This document shows, in pieces, positions 6,572 through 13,557 of a DNA stretch of 14,752 bases. Source of the stretch: an uncultured Actinomycetes bacterium (GTDB taxonomy: Bacteria; Actinomycetota; Actinomycetes; Nanopelagicales; Nanopelagicaceae); NCBI GenBank assembly GCA_903867285.1, contig CAIPQX010000174.1, positions 1 through 14,752 of the forward strand. The letters run 5' to 3'. Every line of letters starts with the position of its first letter. Position 1 is the stretch's first letter. A program made the position numbers and the translations under genes. The notes beneath the pieces were generated by a model that did no database searches, was not told the DNA's origin, and was given only the letters and a program-made list of their open reading frames with translations.

Positions 6572-7252
6572 TCATCGGAGCATAAGCCCAAGTACAAAGA
6601 TAATTACAATCGTAAAAGGGAGAGTCTGCATCAAGCCACGGAGTGTCGAAGCTGTGGCAGCCGGTCCAAATCTCTTGTGGTTGAAAGCGCCGAGCACTGA
6701 GGCAATGACGGGGTAGGTCGAGAGCGCGCCTGCCACTTTCGCTCCGACGTGTGGTGCCAGAGCGCTAAGCCCAATCAGCAGTGCAAGAGTCACCAGAATC
6801 CGGACGGGAAGTTCCCATCGCGGAGGAGTGATTTTCTGTTCGGGGAGCCTTGAATGCGGCCACCATTTCATTGCGATAAGCCAGGTAAGAACCAGAGCGA
6901 CGGTGCTTATCCCGAACGGAACTTTTACCTGCGTCACGAGGTAGCCGGTTATTAAACAGGCGGACGTTCCAATCACTATGGCAAGGTGCCAAGGTGCGCG
7001 CAGCGATGCATACGCATATACCCAGCAGAAAACTATGAGCGCAATCTGACCGAGTAATATTCCGCGGACTGTATGACCGGCAAAGGCAACCCCCTCTTGG
7101 ATTCCGATGACCAAGATGAATGGTCCGGTTGTGATGGGGAGTCCGATCAACCAACCGCCGAATCGGTCGCCAAATCTTCTTTGTAGGTAACTCACAGAGA
7201 GCACCATCACGGGGGCGATTATGACCTTGATCCAGAAGAGAGTTGTAAACAT
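6572..7252 (-). CDS. Integral membrane protein with internal duplication, about 8 helices
   Basis: A 226-aa very hydrophobic protein with seven or eight predicted helices, at about 4-22, 33-50, 62-82, 87-107, 112-128, 150-165, 173-190 and 208-225. I do not recognise a named family. The two halves align without gaps at an offset of 142 residues: residues 8-82 match 150-224. Shared positions include S21/S163, L23/L165, G28/G170, G33/G175, P39/P181, G54/G196 and the T-x-R-G at 61-64/203-206. This 4+4 repeat is common in transporters and some membrane enzymes, so a transport role is plausible but unproven. I chose ATG 7250-7252 over an upstream ATG at 7292-7294. The former starts directly at a hydrophobic helix and has TATCGT (7261-7266) 8 nt upstream, while the latter adds a polar stretch and has no ribosome signal. 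It diverges from the hydrolase gene. Confidence 0.8.
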   Translation of the reverse strand: MFTTLFWIKVIIAPVMVLSVSYLQRRFGDRFGGWLIGLPITTGPFILVIGIQEGVAFAGHTVRGILLGQIALIVFCWVYAYASLRAPWHLAIVIGTSACLITGYLVTQVKVPFGISTVALVLTWLIAMKWWPHSRLPEQKITPPRWELPVRILVTLALLIGLSALAPHVGAKVAGALSTYPVIASVLGAFNHKRFGPAATASTLRGLMQTLPFTIVIIFVLGLMLR

Positions 7253-7257
7253 TATGG

Positions 7258-7286
7258 TGGACGATACCCGAGTACTGCACTTAAAT
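7258..7286 (+). promoter_or_regulatory. Putative leaderless promoter of the alpha/beta hydrolase gene
   Basis: TGGACG (7258-7263, four of six to TTGACA), a 17-nt spacer, and TTAAAT (7281-7286, four of six to TATAAT) end 6 nt before the ATG at 7293. The AGGGG just before the ATG is too close to act as a standard SD. Confidence 0.42.
7261..7266 (-). promoter_or_regulatory. Putative -10 box for the membrane-protein gene
   Basis: On the minus strand TATCGT (TAnnnT) ends 8 nt before the chosen ATG at 7252, consistent with a leaderless or nearly leaderless transcript. No clear -35 was seen. It lies within the -35 to -10 span of the opposing hydrolase promoter, so the two promoters would interfere. 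Confidence 0.35.
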
Positions 7287-7292
7287 AGGGGC

Positions 7293-8051
7293 ATGACTAC
7301 GACTAGTGCACCGGCTGGATGGTTAGAGGACTATTTCTCGAAGGGGAATGAGCACGCTGATATTGGAATCATCTTTGTGCATGGATTTACCGGCTCGCCA
7401 GCTTCTATGCGGCCGTGGGCTGCATATTTTGAAGAGCGGGGTTACACCGTCTCGGTAGTACGACTACCCGGCCACGCAACTAAGTGGCAGGACCTCAATG
7501 AGGTGAAGTGGCAAGAATGGCCGGCTCGAGTGCAAAGCGAAGTAGATAAGTTTAAGCAGATCTGCAAGAAGGTCTTCGTCTTCGGACTATCAATGGGTGG
7601 CGGCACAACTCTCAATATTGCCGAGAAGAATGATCTCGCGGGCATCTGCTTGGTTAATCCGATGATTCATATACCCGGGTTCCTCATCAAGATCGCGCCA
7701 CTAGTAGCAGTTGTGCAACCCGGTCGATCATCAGTCGGCGATGACATCAAGAAACCCGATGTAACCGAATGGGGTTACGACGTACTCCCGACCAAAGGCG
7801 TCGTCCAGCTCAACAAGATGCTGAAGGAAACTCGCGCGAACTTGAGTTTGGTGAAGTGCCCTACATTGCTATTCCATAGCGTGGATGACCACGTTCTCCC
7901 TATTTCAAATTCAAATATCATTATGTCGGAAATCGAAAGTATTTCCGGGCAGAGAATCGAACTGACCAACAGTTTTCACGTGGCGAATTTGGACTATGAC
8001 GCACCCTTGATCTTTGCCAACTCTTTAGCTCACGTCGAACAGTGGAGCTAA
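7293..8051 (+). CDS. Alpha/beta hydrolase, carboxylesterase / monoacylglycerol-lipase type (Est30-like)
   Basis: From ATG 7293 the protein is 252 aa. The oxyanion motif HGFTGSP (30-36) is followed by the nucleophile elbow GLSMGG with Ser100. Asp198 lies in the SVDDHVLP segment and His229 in NSFHVANLDYD. The last segment closely resembles the catalytic-histidine region of Geobacillus Est30 carboxylesterase, so the triad is complete. Members cleave short- to medium-chain esters or monoacylglycerols, and the protein is cytosolic (no signal peptide). Further in-frame ATGs at 7221 and 7254 exist, but they lie upstream of the promoter-like elements and add unconserved residues. Its stop TAA (8049-8051) overlaps the stop of the convergent racemase gene by 4 nt. 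A role in the adjacent amino-acid pathway cannot be excluded, but nothing in the sequence shows amidase specificity. Confidence 0.9.
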   Translation: MTTTSAPAGWLEDYFSKGNEHADIGIIFVHGFTGSPASMRPWAAYFEERGYTVSVVRLPGHATKWQDLNEVKWQEWPARVQSEVDKFKQICKKVFVFGLSMGGGTTLNIAEKNDLAGICLVNPMIHIPGFLIKIAPLVAVVQPGRSSVGDDIKKPDVTEWGYDVLPTKGVVQLNKMLKETRANLSLVKCPTLLFHSVDDHVLPISNSNIIMSEIESISGQRIELTNSFHVANLDYDAPLIFANSLAHVEQWS

Positions 8052-9154
8052 ACTCGAATCGTCTCCTTGTGAGATGTAATCGAATCTAAGAACTCTAAGT
8101 GAGGCACTCGTCCTATGCCAACTGTTTGTGGAACGACTAAATAGCCATCTTCCATGACAAATGGATCGGTTATGTCTTGATGGTAGAAGCGACTGGACGC
8201 AGATGTGTCACCAGGGAGCGTAAATCCTGGCAGCGCTGCGAGAGCTACATTAGCTGCGCGACCGATGCCGGTCTCTAACATTCCTCCGCACCAGACAGGA
8301 ATCCCCTCATTCAGACAGAGATCATGAATCTTTACCGCTTCTAGATATCCACCGACGCGACCTGGTTTGATATTGATGACTGTTGTCGCCTTCAGGGCGA
8401 GAGCATCTTCAGCGGAACGTAACGAGGTGATTGATTCATCGAGGCAGATAGGTGTTTGTACCTGTTTTGCCAGGAGTGCATGACCCAAGATGTCGTGTTC
8501 ATCCAACGGTTGTTCAATGAGTAGGAGCTCGAATTGATCGAGCTTGGACAGTAACTCTCCATCACTTCTGCTGTACGCCTGATTGGCATCTACTTGAAGA
8601 GGGATATCCGGCCAATTTTTACGGACTTCAGCAACAGGATCGATATCCCACCCCGGTTCAATCTTCAACTTGATTCGTTTATATCCATCAGCGATGTAGC
8701 CGCTCACCTCTTCAATGAGTTGCGGAATGTTCGGCGCTATTCCCACCGAAACTCCGCAGGGAATTTTGGTCTTATTGGCACCAAGGAAATCGGCGAGACT
8801 CCTCTTTTCGATATGAAGCTGGGCATCGAGCAGAGCGGTTTCTAAAGTTGCCTTGGCCATGGGGGAGCCCAAGAAAGGAGCGAGAAGCGGCGCGACAGAT
8901 TCAGCTGATATATCCCCAGCCTGTAAGAGTGTGGGAATCAAGAAACGGCGCATCAGATCAAGAGAACCGGCTACGTATTCAGGGGAGTAAAGCGGCTCGG
9001 ACATTGCAACACATTCGGACCATCCAACGATTCCATCGCTAGTAGTTACTTTGAGAATCAAGACCTCGCGAGCAGTTTGCGTACCAAACGAAGTCCTAAA
9101 AGGTCGAACCAACGGTAAGTTGATGGTTCGTAATTCCAATTCGGCAATCTTCAT
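8048..9154 (-). CDS. N-succinylamino-acid racemase / o-succinylbenzoate synthase family enzyme (enolase superfamily)
   Basis: A 368-aa enolase-superfamily enzyme. The N-terminal capping domain covers about 1-125, then a (beta/alpha)7-beta barrel. The catalytic lysines are Lys164 in KLKIEPGWD and Lys263 in NIKPGRVGG. Metal ligands are Asp189 (VDANQAY), Glu214 (IEQPL) and Asp239 (CLDES). WCGGMLETGIGRAANVALA and LPGDTSAS match the NSAR/OSBS branch, of which the Amycolatopsis N-acylamino-acid racemase is the model, and ligand numbering is almost identical to it. The family either makes o-succinylbenzoate for menaquinone (MenC) or racemises N-succinylamino acids, and many members do both. No other men gene is nearby, and the gene follows a COG3375 GNAT with 2 nt between them, which favours the racemase role. 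A menC role remains possible, since the bcc complex uses menaquinol. Confidence 0.9.
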   Translation of the reverse strand: MKIAELELRTINLPLVRPFRTSFGTQTAREVLILKVTTSDGIVGWSECVAMSEPLYSPEYVAGSLDLMRRFLIPTLLQAGDISAESVAPLLAPFLGSPMAKATLETALLDAQLHIEKRSLADFLGANKTKIPCGVSVGIAPNIPQLIEEVSGYIADGYKRIKLKIEPGWDIDPVAEVRKNWPDIPLQVDANQAYSRSDGELLSKLDQFELLLIEQPLDEHDILGHALLAKQVQTPICLDESITSLRSAEDALALKATTVINIKPGRVGGYLEAVKIHDLCLNEGIPVWCGGMLETGIGRAANVALAALPGFTLPGDTSASSRFYHQDITDPFVMEDGYLVVPQTVGIGRVPHLEFLDSITSHKETIRV

Positions 9155-9156
9155 CT

Positions 9157-9855
9157 CTACTCCAATACATATTCATTATGCGCGGAAAATCCGATGACCT
9201 TTTTGCCTACTGCGAAACCGTCCATAAATGCGGTGCGTACTTGCGATCGATAGCGCTGGCTTAGTTCAGGGTCAGAGTGGCGAATCTCCATTATGTCGAG
9301 GGGGAGTGCTATCAACTCTGCATCAAAAGGTGGATCAACGATCTCGGTGCGCGGTGCTGGTTGATCAGAACGGGTATCCCAGCGCACCATCAGTCGATCA
9401 GATTCATCTCCGCTGTTCAGGTCATCTGCCATATTTCCGTAGAAGTTGGGATGGTAGGAAACGATATCCGCGCCGAGCTTCAAAATATTGAGTCTGGCAT
9501 TGCGTCTCACTAGGGGATCGAAGGTCCACGTTATGGAGTTATATCCACGTTCTTTTGCCCACGCCCACTGATGCATCTTGACTGCGGTTCCGAGCCCGAG
9601 ATCACGATGCGTATCTATGAATGCCGTCATATGAGAATGCAGGTGAATTTCCGGTTCGATCGCTGGAAATGCAAATGAGGCACCAACAACTATGGAGCCA
9701 TCAAATACACCTACAAGGTAACTGCCGCTGTGGACCATCGCCTGCAATAAATTCGAAGTTATCTGCGTTTCATTTGCCGCCGGCCAGACTGAATCGAAGA
9801 TCATCCGCGCATGAAATTGCTCTTCAAGGGTGTGCAGTTCGCGGATCTCGATCAT
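9157..9855 (-). CDS. COG3375-type GNAT acyltransferase paired with the racemase
   Basis: A 232-aa GNAT of the large COG3375 type. The acyl-CoA loop is R84-DLGLG (84-89). The segment WTFDPLVRRNARLNILKLGAD (about 110-130) and NFYG (137-140) are family signatures. In several bacteria this family is adjacent to N-succinylamino-acid racemase genes. There it succinylates D-amino acids with succinyl-CoA, so that the racemase followed by a desuccinylase gives L-amino acids. Its TAG lies 2 nt before the racemase ATG, so the two form a tightly coupled operon. The ATG (9853-9855) has TAATAT ending 6 nt upstream and no SD. No M20-type desuccinylase is in the window. Succinyl specificity is inferred from the gene partner; the fold assignment is firm. 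Confidence 0.87.
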   Translation of the reverse strand: MIEIRELHTLEEQFHARMIFDSVWPAANETQITSNLLQAMVHSGSYLVGVFDGSIVVGASFAFPAIEPEIHLHSHMTAFIDTHRDLGLGTAVKMHQWAWAKERGYNSITWTFDPLVRRNARLNILKLGADIVSYHPNFYGNMADDLNSGDESDRLMVRWDTRSDQPAPRTEIVDPPFDAELIALPLDIMEIRHSDPELSQRYRSQVRTAFMDGFAVGKKVIGFSAHNEYVLE

Positions 9856-9861
9856 TGTGAA

Positions 9862-9867
9862 ATATTA
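9862..9867 (-). promoter_or_regulatory. Putative -10 box, leaderless GNAT-racemase operon promoter
   Basis: On the minus strand TAATAT (four of six to TATAAT, and TAnnnT) is followed by six bases and the ATG at 9855. No SD precedes that ATG. The -35 region is weak. Confidence 0.45.
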
Positions 9868-9868
9868 C

Positions 9869-9895
9869 TTGGCATTTGCACATTCGGGGTACCTT
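9869..9895 (+). promoter_or_regulatory. Putative leaderless promoter of the LysE-family gene
   Basis: TTGGCA (9869-9874, five of six to TTGACA), a short 15-nt spacer, and TACCTT (9890-9895, TAnnnT) lie six bases before the GTG at 9902. The element is interleaved with the opposing GNAT promoter, so both are packed into a 46-nt spacer. Confidence 0.42.
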
Positions 9896-9901
9896 TAACC
9901 A

Positions 9902-10546
9902 GTGAACGCGAGCCTGCAATTATTAGCCATCGTTCCGGCTTTCGCGCTGACAGCGCTCTTGCTCGCGATAGTCCCTGGTCAAGGTGTCGCGATGGTATTG
10001 CGACAAAGTTTGGTGGGCGGCAGGCGGGCGGCGTTCTTCTCCGTCTTTGGAAATTCATCGGGTCTGATTGTGTGGGGGACGCTCTCCTCGGTCGGTCTCT
10101 CAGCGGTCTTCGCAAAATCTCATACGGCGTTTAATATCCTCAAATATGTTGGAGTTCTCTTCCTGTTGGGGTTAGCAGTACAAACTCTCATTCAATTGAA
10201 GAATGAATTTGGTAAGTTTGATGTGCAGAGCGGGGCCAAGACAAAAGCTGGACCGGCATTTCGCTTAGGTCTATTTACCAACCTAACAAATGTAAAGGCC
10301 GCGGTCTTTGCCGTCGCATTCATTCCACAATTTGTTCCAAGCGATTTCTCTCTTGGGCTAGGAATTTTCATCCTCTCCTGTGTTCAGGCAACTGTCTCGC
10401 TATCTTGGTATACCTTTCTCATTCTTGCAGTCGACAAGTCTGCGGTATTCCTGGCTCGACCAAAGGTGCGCCGGATGCTGACGGGGATATCCGCGGCGGG
10501 AATCATTTTGCTAGCAGTGGGTTTGTTGCTTTCTCACCCTAGGTAA
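9902..10546 (+). CDS. LysE/RhtB-family amino-acid exporter
   Basis: A 214-aa protein with about six helices. The family signature near the N-terminus is AIVPGQGVAMVLRQSLVGGRRA: Pro25-Gly26 with Gln27 where most members have Pro. It is followed by FSVFGNSSGLIVWG. The central FRLGLFTNLTNVKAAVFAVAFIPQFV (about 120-145) matches the conserved N-x-K and PQF motif of the family. Members export amino acids such as threonine, homoserine, lysine or leucine by proton exchange. The start is GTG 9902, supported by a TACCTT box 6 nt upstream. It diverges from the GNAT-racemase operon across 46 nt, which suggests shared control and a related amino-acid role; the actual substrate is unknown. Its stop is 1 nt from the stop of the convergent nitronate-monooxygenase-like gene. 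Confidence 0.88.
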   Translation: MNASLQLLAIVPAFALTALLLAIVPGQGVAMVLRQSLVGGRRAAFFSVFGNSSGLIVWGTLSSVGLSAVFAKSHTAFNILKYVGVLFLLGLAVQTLIQLKNEFGKFDVQSGAKTKAGPAFRLGLFTNLTNVKAAVFAVAFIPQFVPSDFSLGLGIFILSCVQATVSLSWYTFLILAVDKSAVFLARPKVRRMLTGISAAGIILLAVGLLLSHPR

Positions 10547-10547
10547 A

Positions 10548-11981
10548 TTAGAGGGCAGACATCAGGTAATTGACCACATCGGCCGATGTCCACGATCCAC
10601 CATGGAGCTCGCTTAGGTCTGCTGCGCCGGACAAATCTGAACCCAGAGTAAGAAGAGCCGGTTCGTGATAAGTACCCCAACGCACCTGGCCCAGACCGAT
10701 ATTCGCCATAAGGGCGTTACAGAGACACTTTACGTTTTCGGCTTCTCCGACTGCGCCTCCCTTAAATTCGAAAGTCTTAATCGGCTCTGCACTACAGCGA
10801 TATCCGATGCCACCGTCAGGACGAAGGAAGGGGGAACGCAAATATCCGAGATCACATTTGCGATTGCGGGCCTGGTAGACCTCTGTATCGGTGGCCGTGC
10901 CATTTATTTCGACTACCTTGAAAGGAAAGCCCGTAGAAGAGGTCTTTGGTTCGGTGCGAATCTCCAGAGTTCCTTCGCTGAGTGACATGAGAACTTCGCT
11001 ACGTAGATCCTCCGTGATCCCGGATTCGGTGGAGAGAGCGAAGAGCGATCCAACTTGTACACCGGCGGCACCTAAATCCAGCGCCTCCTTCACCTTTGCA
11101 GGAGTTCCGTAACCACCCGCTAACCAGAAAGGAAGTCCAACGGCCTTCACCTTCTCGAAATCTGCGAGATCCTTATCGGTAAAAGTTACTTGCCCATCTT
11201 CGCCGATATGTTCTTTGCTCCGCGGTGGGGCGTTGTGACCGCCAGCAGTAGGACCTTCTATAACAAATCCATCAGGGCGAGTAACTTCATCGCGGGCGAG
11301 ATAGTTAGCCAAGATGTGGGAGGAGACGATCGCCAAGAATTTTGGGCGATGCAACGCTGAGTAGTCGACTCCCTTAATTACGCCAGGGTCGAATGATAAG
11401 AGGTGTGGCTTATCGGCACCCTCAACCTTAATCTTGAATTGAACGCGTTCCCCCGTCAAGAGATCCGAAATTAACTTAGGGATATCTGCAGGTATTCCAG
11501 CGCCCATCAAGATGTAATCAATATCGGCGAGGATGGCACCATAAATTGATGCAGGAGTGGCCAATTGAACTTTCTCAAGGAAATTGATTCCGATTAATCC
11601 CGTGGTGTGGCGTTTAGCAAGAGATACTTCAACGAAATTGGCAGCGACTAATACCTTGGATGCAAAAGGGGTCGGACTCAAACTCAACTTAGGAACGTCG
11701 AGATAACTGGAGTCTTCCTTTCGACCACCCGGGATATAAAAGCGATCGAGTATCTCTGCAACGGTTTCTTGATCAGGAAACTTCTCTAGTGCCCAACGAA
11801 TTTCTCCATCGAGATCGCCATCTTGCAACCGCCTGGCAAAGACCGAATCAATCGCGGTTCCAGATACAACGCCGAGATGACCCATGTGTGCAACAGCTCT
11901 AGCCATCTGCACTGATGAAACACCGATTCCCATGCCACCTTGAATGATGACAGGCAGTTTTGCATCGTCGCGGTTATTCAC
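10548..11981 (-). CDS. Nitronate monooxygenase-like FMN enzyme with C-terminal extension
   Basis: A 477-aa TIM-barrel flavoprotein of the 2-nitropropane dioxygenase / nitronate monooxygenase group. PVIIQGGMGIGVS (10-22) is the N-terminal FMN motif. VIEGPTAGGHNAPP (240-253) holds the catalytic-region His249 of the family. LAGGYGTPAKVKEAL and AAGVQVGSLFAL (287-316) form the FMN phosphate site. Typical enzymes are about 320-370 aa. This one has a loop after residue 60 and about 120 extra C-terminal residues containing Cys376, Cys396, Cys419 and Cys421 (KCLCN). It resembles a longer uncharacterised subgroup and, in outline, PfaD-type enoyl reductases, so the reaction is uncertain: alkyl nitronate oxidation or an enoyl-reductase role. 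The start is GTG 11979-11981, with TAGATT 6 nt upstream and no SD. Confidence 0.85.
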   Translation of the reverse strand: MNNRDDAKLPVIIQGGMGIGVSSVQMARAVAHMGHLGVVSGTAIDSVFARRLQDGDLDGEIRWALEKFPDQETVAEILDRFYIPGGRKEDSSYLDVPKLSLSPTPFASKVLVAANFVEVSLAKRHTTGLIGINFLEKVQLATPASIYGAILADIDYILMGAGIPADIPKLISDLLTGERVQFKIKVEGADKPHLLSFDPGVIKGVDYSALHRPKFLAIVSSHILANYLARDEVTRPDGFVIEGPTAGGHNAPPRSKEHIGEDGQVTFTDKDLADFEKVKAVGLPFWLAGGYGTPAKVKEALDLGAAGVQVGSLFALSTESGITEDLRSEVLMSLSEGTLEIRTEPKTSSTGFPFKVVEINGTATDTEVYQARNRKCDLGYLRSPFLRPDGGIGYRCSAEPIKTFEFKGGAVGEAENVKCLCNALMANIGLGQVRWGTYHEPALLTLGSDLSGAADLSELHGGSWTSADVVNYLMSAL

Positions 11982-11987
11982 AGCAGA

Positions 11988-11993
11988 AATCTA
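11988..11993 (-). promoter_or_regulatory. Putative -10 box, leaderless nitronate monooxygenase-like gene
   Basis: On the minus strand TAGATT (TAnnnT, four of six to TATAAT) is followed by six bases and the GTG start at 11981. No SD is present. The 56-nt gap to the EamA stop gives room for an independent promoter. Confidence 0.42.
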
Positions 11994-12037
11994 ACCCCGC
12001 AAAAAGGGCTACTGATAAGTACGGCTGGGGGCAGCAC

Positions 12038-12928
12038 TCAAACGGAGTTGGCAGTGGTAATCGCCCATAGAACACAGATGATGATTCCACACGCTGATAA
12101 AACCGTTTCTAAAGTAATGCGCTCATGGAGAAAGAGCGCTGACCAGCCCAGCGTCATGATCGCCTGCATCTGTTGTACTTGTGACCCGTGAGCCACACCG
12201 AGATCTTTCAGGCCGCGATACCACGCGAAGAATCCTAGGTACATGGAAGAGAAGCCAATTCCTAAGAGACCTAAAAGCGCGTTCCAATGAAACTGATATA
12301 GATGTTCAGTATGTTTGAAAGTTAAAAGCGCTCCAACAATGCTTATTGGTATGGCGATGATGACCACCCAGGAAATGACCTGCCAACCGGGCATGTGCTT
12401 GGTCAGGCTCGCTCCTTCGACATAACAGAAAGATGATCCCAATACCGCTGCCAGTGTGAGCAGATCAGCTACGCCGTTCTCACCTTTTGCGCCACCGCGA
12501 CTCAACGCGAAGAGAATAAGAAGTAGCGTTCCGAGAGAAGAGGCGATCCAAAATTGCGTCCCGACTTTTCGTTTGGTTTTTATAACCGACATGATCGCAG
12601 TTACTAACGGCATAACCGCGGCGATTACCGCTACATGTGCTGAAGTCGAACGTTGCAGCGCAAGGGCGATAAAGATCGGCCAGCTAAATGCTCCACCGAT
12701 TGTTACGAAGATCATCGGACGCCAGAGCGCACGCGGAAGACTCAAAGCACCGGCACGAGCCATCAGCGGAATAGCGAGAGTTCCAGCAATTAGCGGTCGG
12801 GCAAATGCTGTAAATAGCGGGTCATACCCTTGTAGAGCCAACTTGGTGAGGGGGAGCGAAGCGGAGAAGAGAAAGACTCCGAAGAATGCATATGCCAAAC
12901 CTGACTTTTGGATCTGAGTCAGTGTCAT
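12038..12928 (-). CDS. EamA/DMT-superfamily transporter
   Basis: A 296-aa protein with about ten helices in two EamA repeats (about 10-140 and 155-292), the usual drug/metabolite transporter length. Family traits include the first-helix stretch FSASLPLTKLAL, RPLIAGTLAIP in helix 2, HVAVIAAVMPLVTAI at the end of repeat 1, and AHGSQVQQMQAIMTLGWSALFLHE in repeat 2. The last matches the conserved P/A-x-x-A-x-x-x-x-x-x-E helix of the fold. Members move amino acids, nucleosides or other metabolites, usually outward; the substrate cannot be assigned. The ATG overlaps the TGA of the upstream GNAT in an ATGA junction (12925-12928), so the two are translationally coupled. Such GNAT-exporter pairs are compatible with acetylation plus export of one compound, but that is inference. 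Confidence 0.88.
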   Translation of the reverse strand: MTLTQIQKSGLAYAFFGVFLFSASLPLTKLALQGYDPLFTAFARPLIAGTLAIPLMARAGALSLPRALWRPMIFVTIGGAFSWPIFIALALQRSTSAHVAVIAAVMPLVTAIMSVIKTKRKVGTQFWIASSLGTLLLILFALSRGGAKGENGVADLLTLAAVLGSSFCYVEGASLTKHMPGWQVISWVVIIAIPISIVGALLTFKHTEHLYQFHWNALLGLLGIGFSSMYLGFFAWYRGLKDLGVAHGSQVQQMQAIMTLGWSALFLHERITLETVLSACGIIICVLWAITTANSV

Positions 12929-13509
12929 TTGGTATTAGACTGACTCAGTAATTTAGTTTGTAAATTTTCTTTAACGGCCGGCCACTCTGATTTCAAAATT
13001 GAGAAATATGCAGAGTCACGCCAAGAGCCGTCTGGCCGAAGCATGTGGTGGCGCAGAATGCCTTCGAAGGTTGCGCCCAAGCGCAAGATCGCGGCGCGCG
13101 AGCGTTCGTTCATGGAGTCGGTTTTTAAGGTAACTCGTTCGACCTGTCGAACGTCGAATGCTTCAGTCAACAGCACGATTTTGGCTTCGGTATTTACAAA
13201 GGAGCGCCAATATTCCTTAGCGTAGAAAGTAGAACCGATCTCCAGCGAGTTATGGATGGGGTTGAGATCAAGAAAGGAGGAAGTCCCTATCGCCAAACCC
13301 GAAGATTTAAGAATGACTGCATAGGCGATTCTGCTTCCCGAGTCGGTGTCTCGAATGAACCCTTCCAGAACTGGGACGAGATCATCCACGGATTTGGGCG
13401 CAGTAAAAGGTAGCCAGCGATAGATATCGGGATCTGTCCCGAGGGCTGCGAAGATTTCCGGGATTCTCTCCGCCGTCAGAACATCGAGTCGCAGATGCTC
13501 TGATTCCAT
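12925..13509 (-). CDS. RimJ/RimL-type GNAT acetyltransferase
   Basis: A 194-aa GNAT of the Acetyltransf_3 type. The region from about 92 carries YAKEYWRSFVNTEAK, the subgroup form of the acetyl-CoA loop in which NTEAK follows W-R. The C-terminal half has VERVTLKTDSMNERSRAAI, RLGATFEGILRHHM and the RDSAYFSILKSEWP tail. All are typical of this branch, which acetylates N-terminal or side-chain amines of proteins or small molecules. It is the first gene of a two-gene operon with the EamA transporter. ATG 13507-13509 is preceded by TAATGT (13516-13521) at 6 nt, and no SD is seen. The real substrate is unknown. Confidence 0.88.
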   Translation of the reverse strand: MESEHLRLDVLTAERIPEIFAALGTDPDIYRWLPFTAPKSVDDLVPVLEGFIRDTDSGSRIAYAVILKSSGLAIGTSSFLDLNPIHNSLEIGSTFYAKEYWRSFVNTEAKIVLLTEAFDVRQVERVTLKTDSMNERSRAAILRLGATFEGILRHHMLRPDGSWRDSAYFSILKSEWPAVKENLQTKLLSQSNTK

Positions 13510-13515
13510 GGGAAG

Positions 13516-13521
13516 ACATTA
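13516..13521 (-). promoter_or_regulatory. Putative -10 box, leaderless GNAT-EamA operon promoter
   Basis: On the minus strand TAATGT (TAnnnT) is followed by six bases and the ATG at 13509. It lies in the 48-nt spacer shared with the divergent VOC gene. Confidence 0.42.
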
Positions 13522-13545
13522 GTAGAACGGCAAGTCACTTTGGGC

Positions 13546-13551
13546 GATAAT
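13546..13551 (+). promoter_or_regulatory. Putative -10 box, leaderless VOC-gene promoter
   Basis: GATAAT (five of six to TATAAT) is followed by six bases and the ATG at 13558. A weak TAGAAC -35 lies 17 nt upstream (13523-13528). This argues against the in-frame TTG at 13540 as the start. Confidence 0.42.
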
Positions 13552-13557
13552 TCCTCC

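Noticed and set aside
9811..10134. 107-codon plus-strand frame crossing the GNAT/LysE divergent spacer
   Set aside because: It overlaps the start of GNAT in antisense and LysE in another frame. It has no motif and would run through the divergent promoters.
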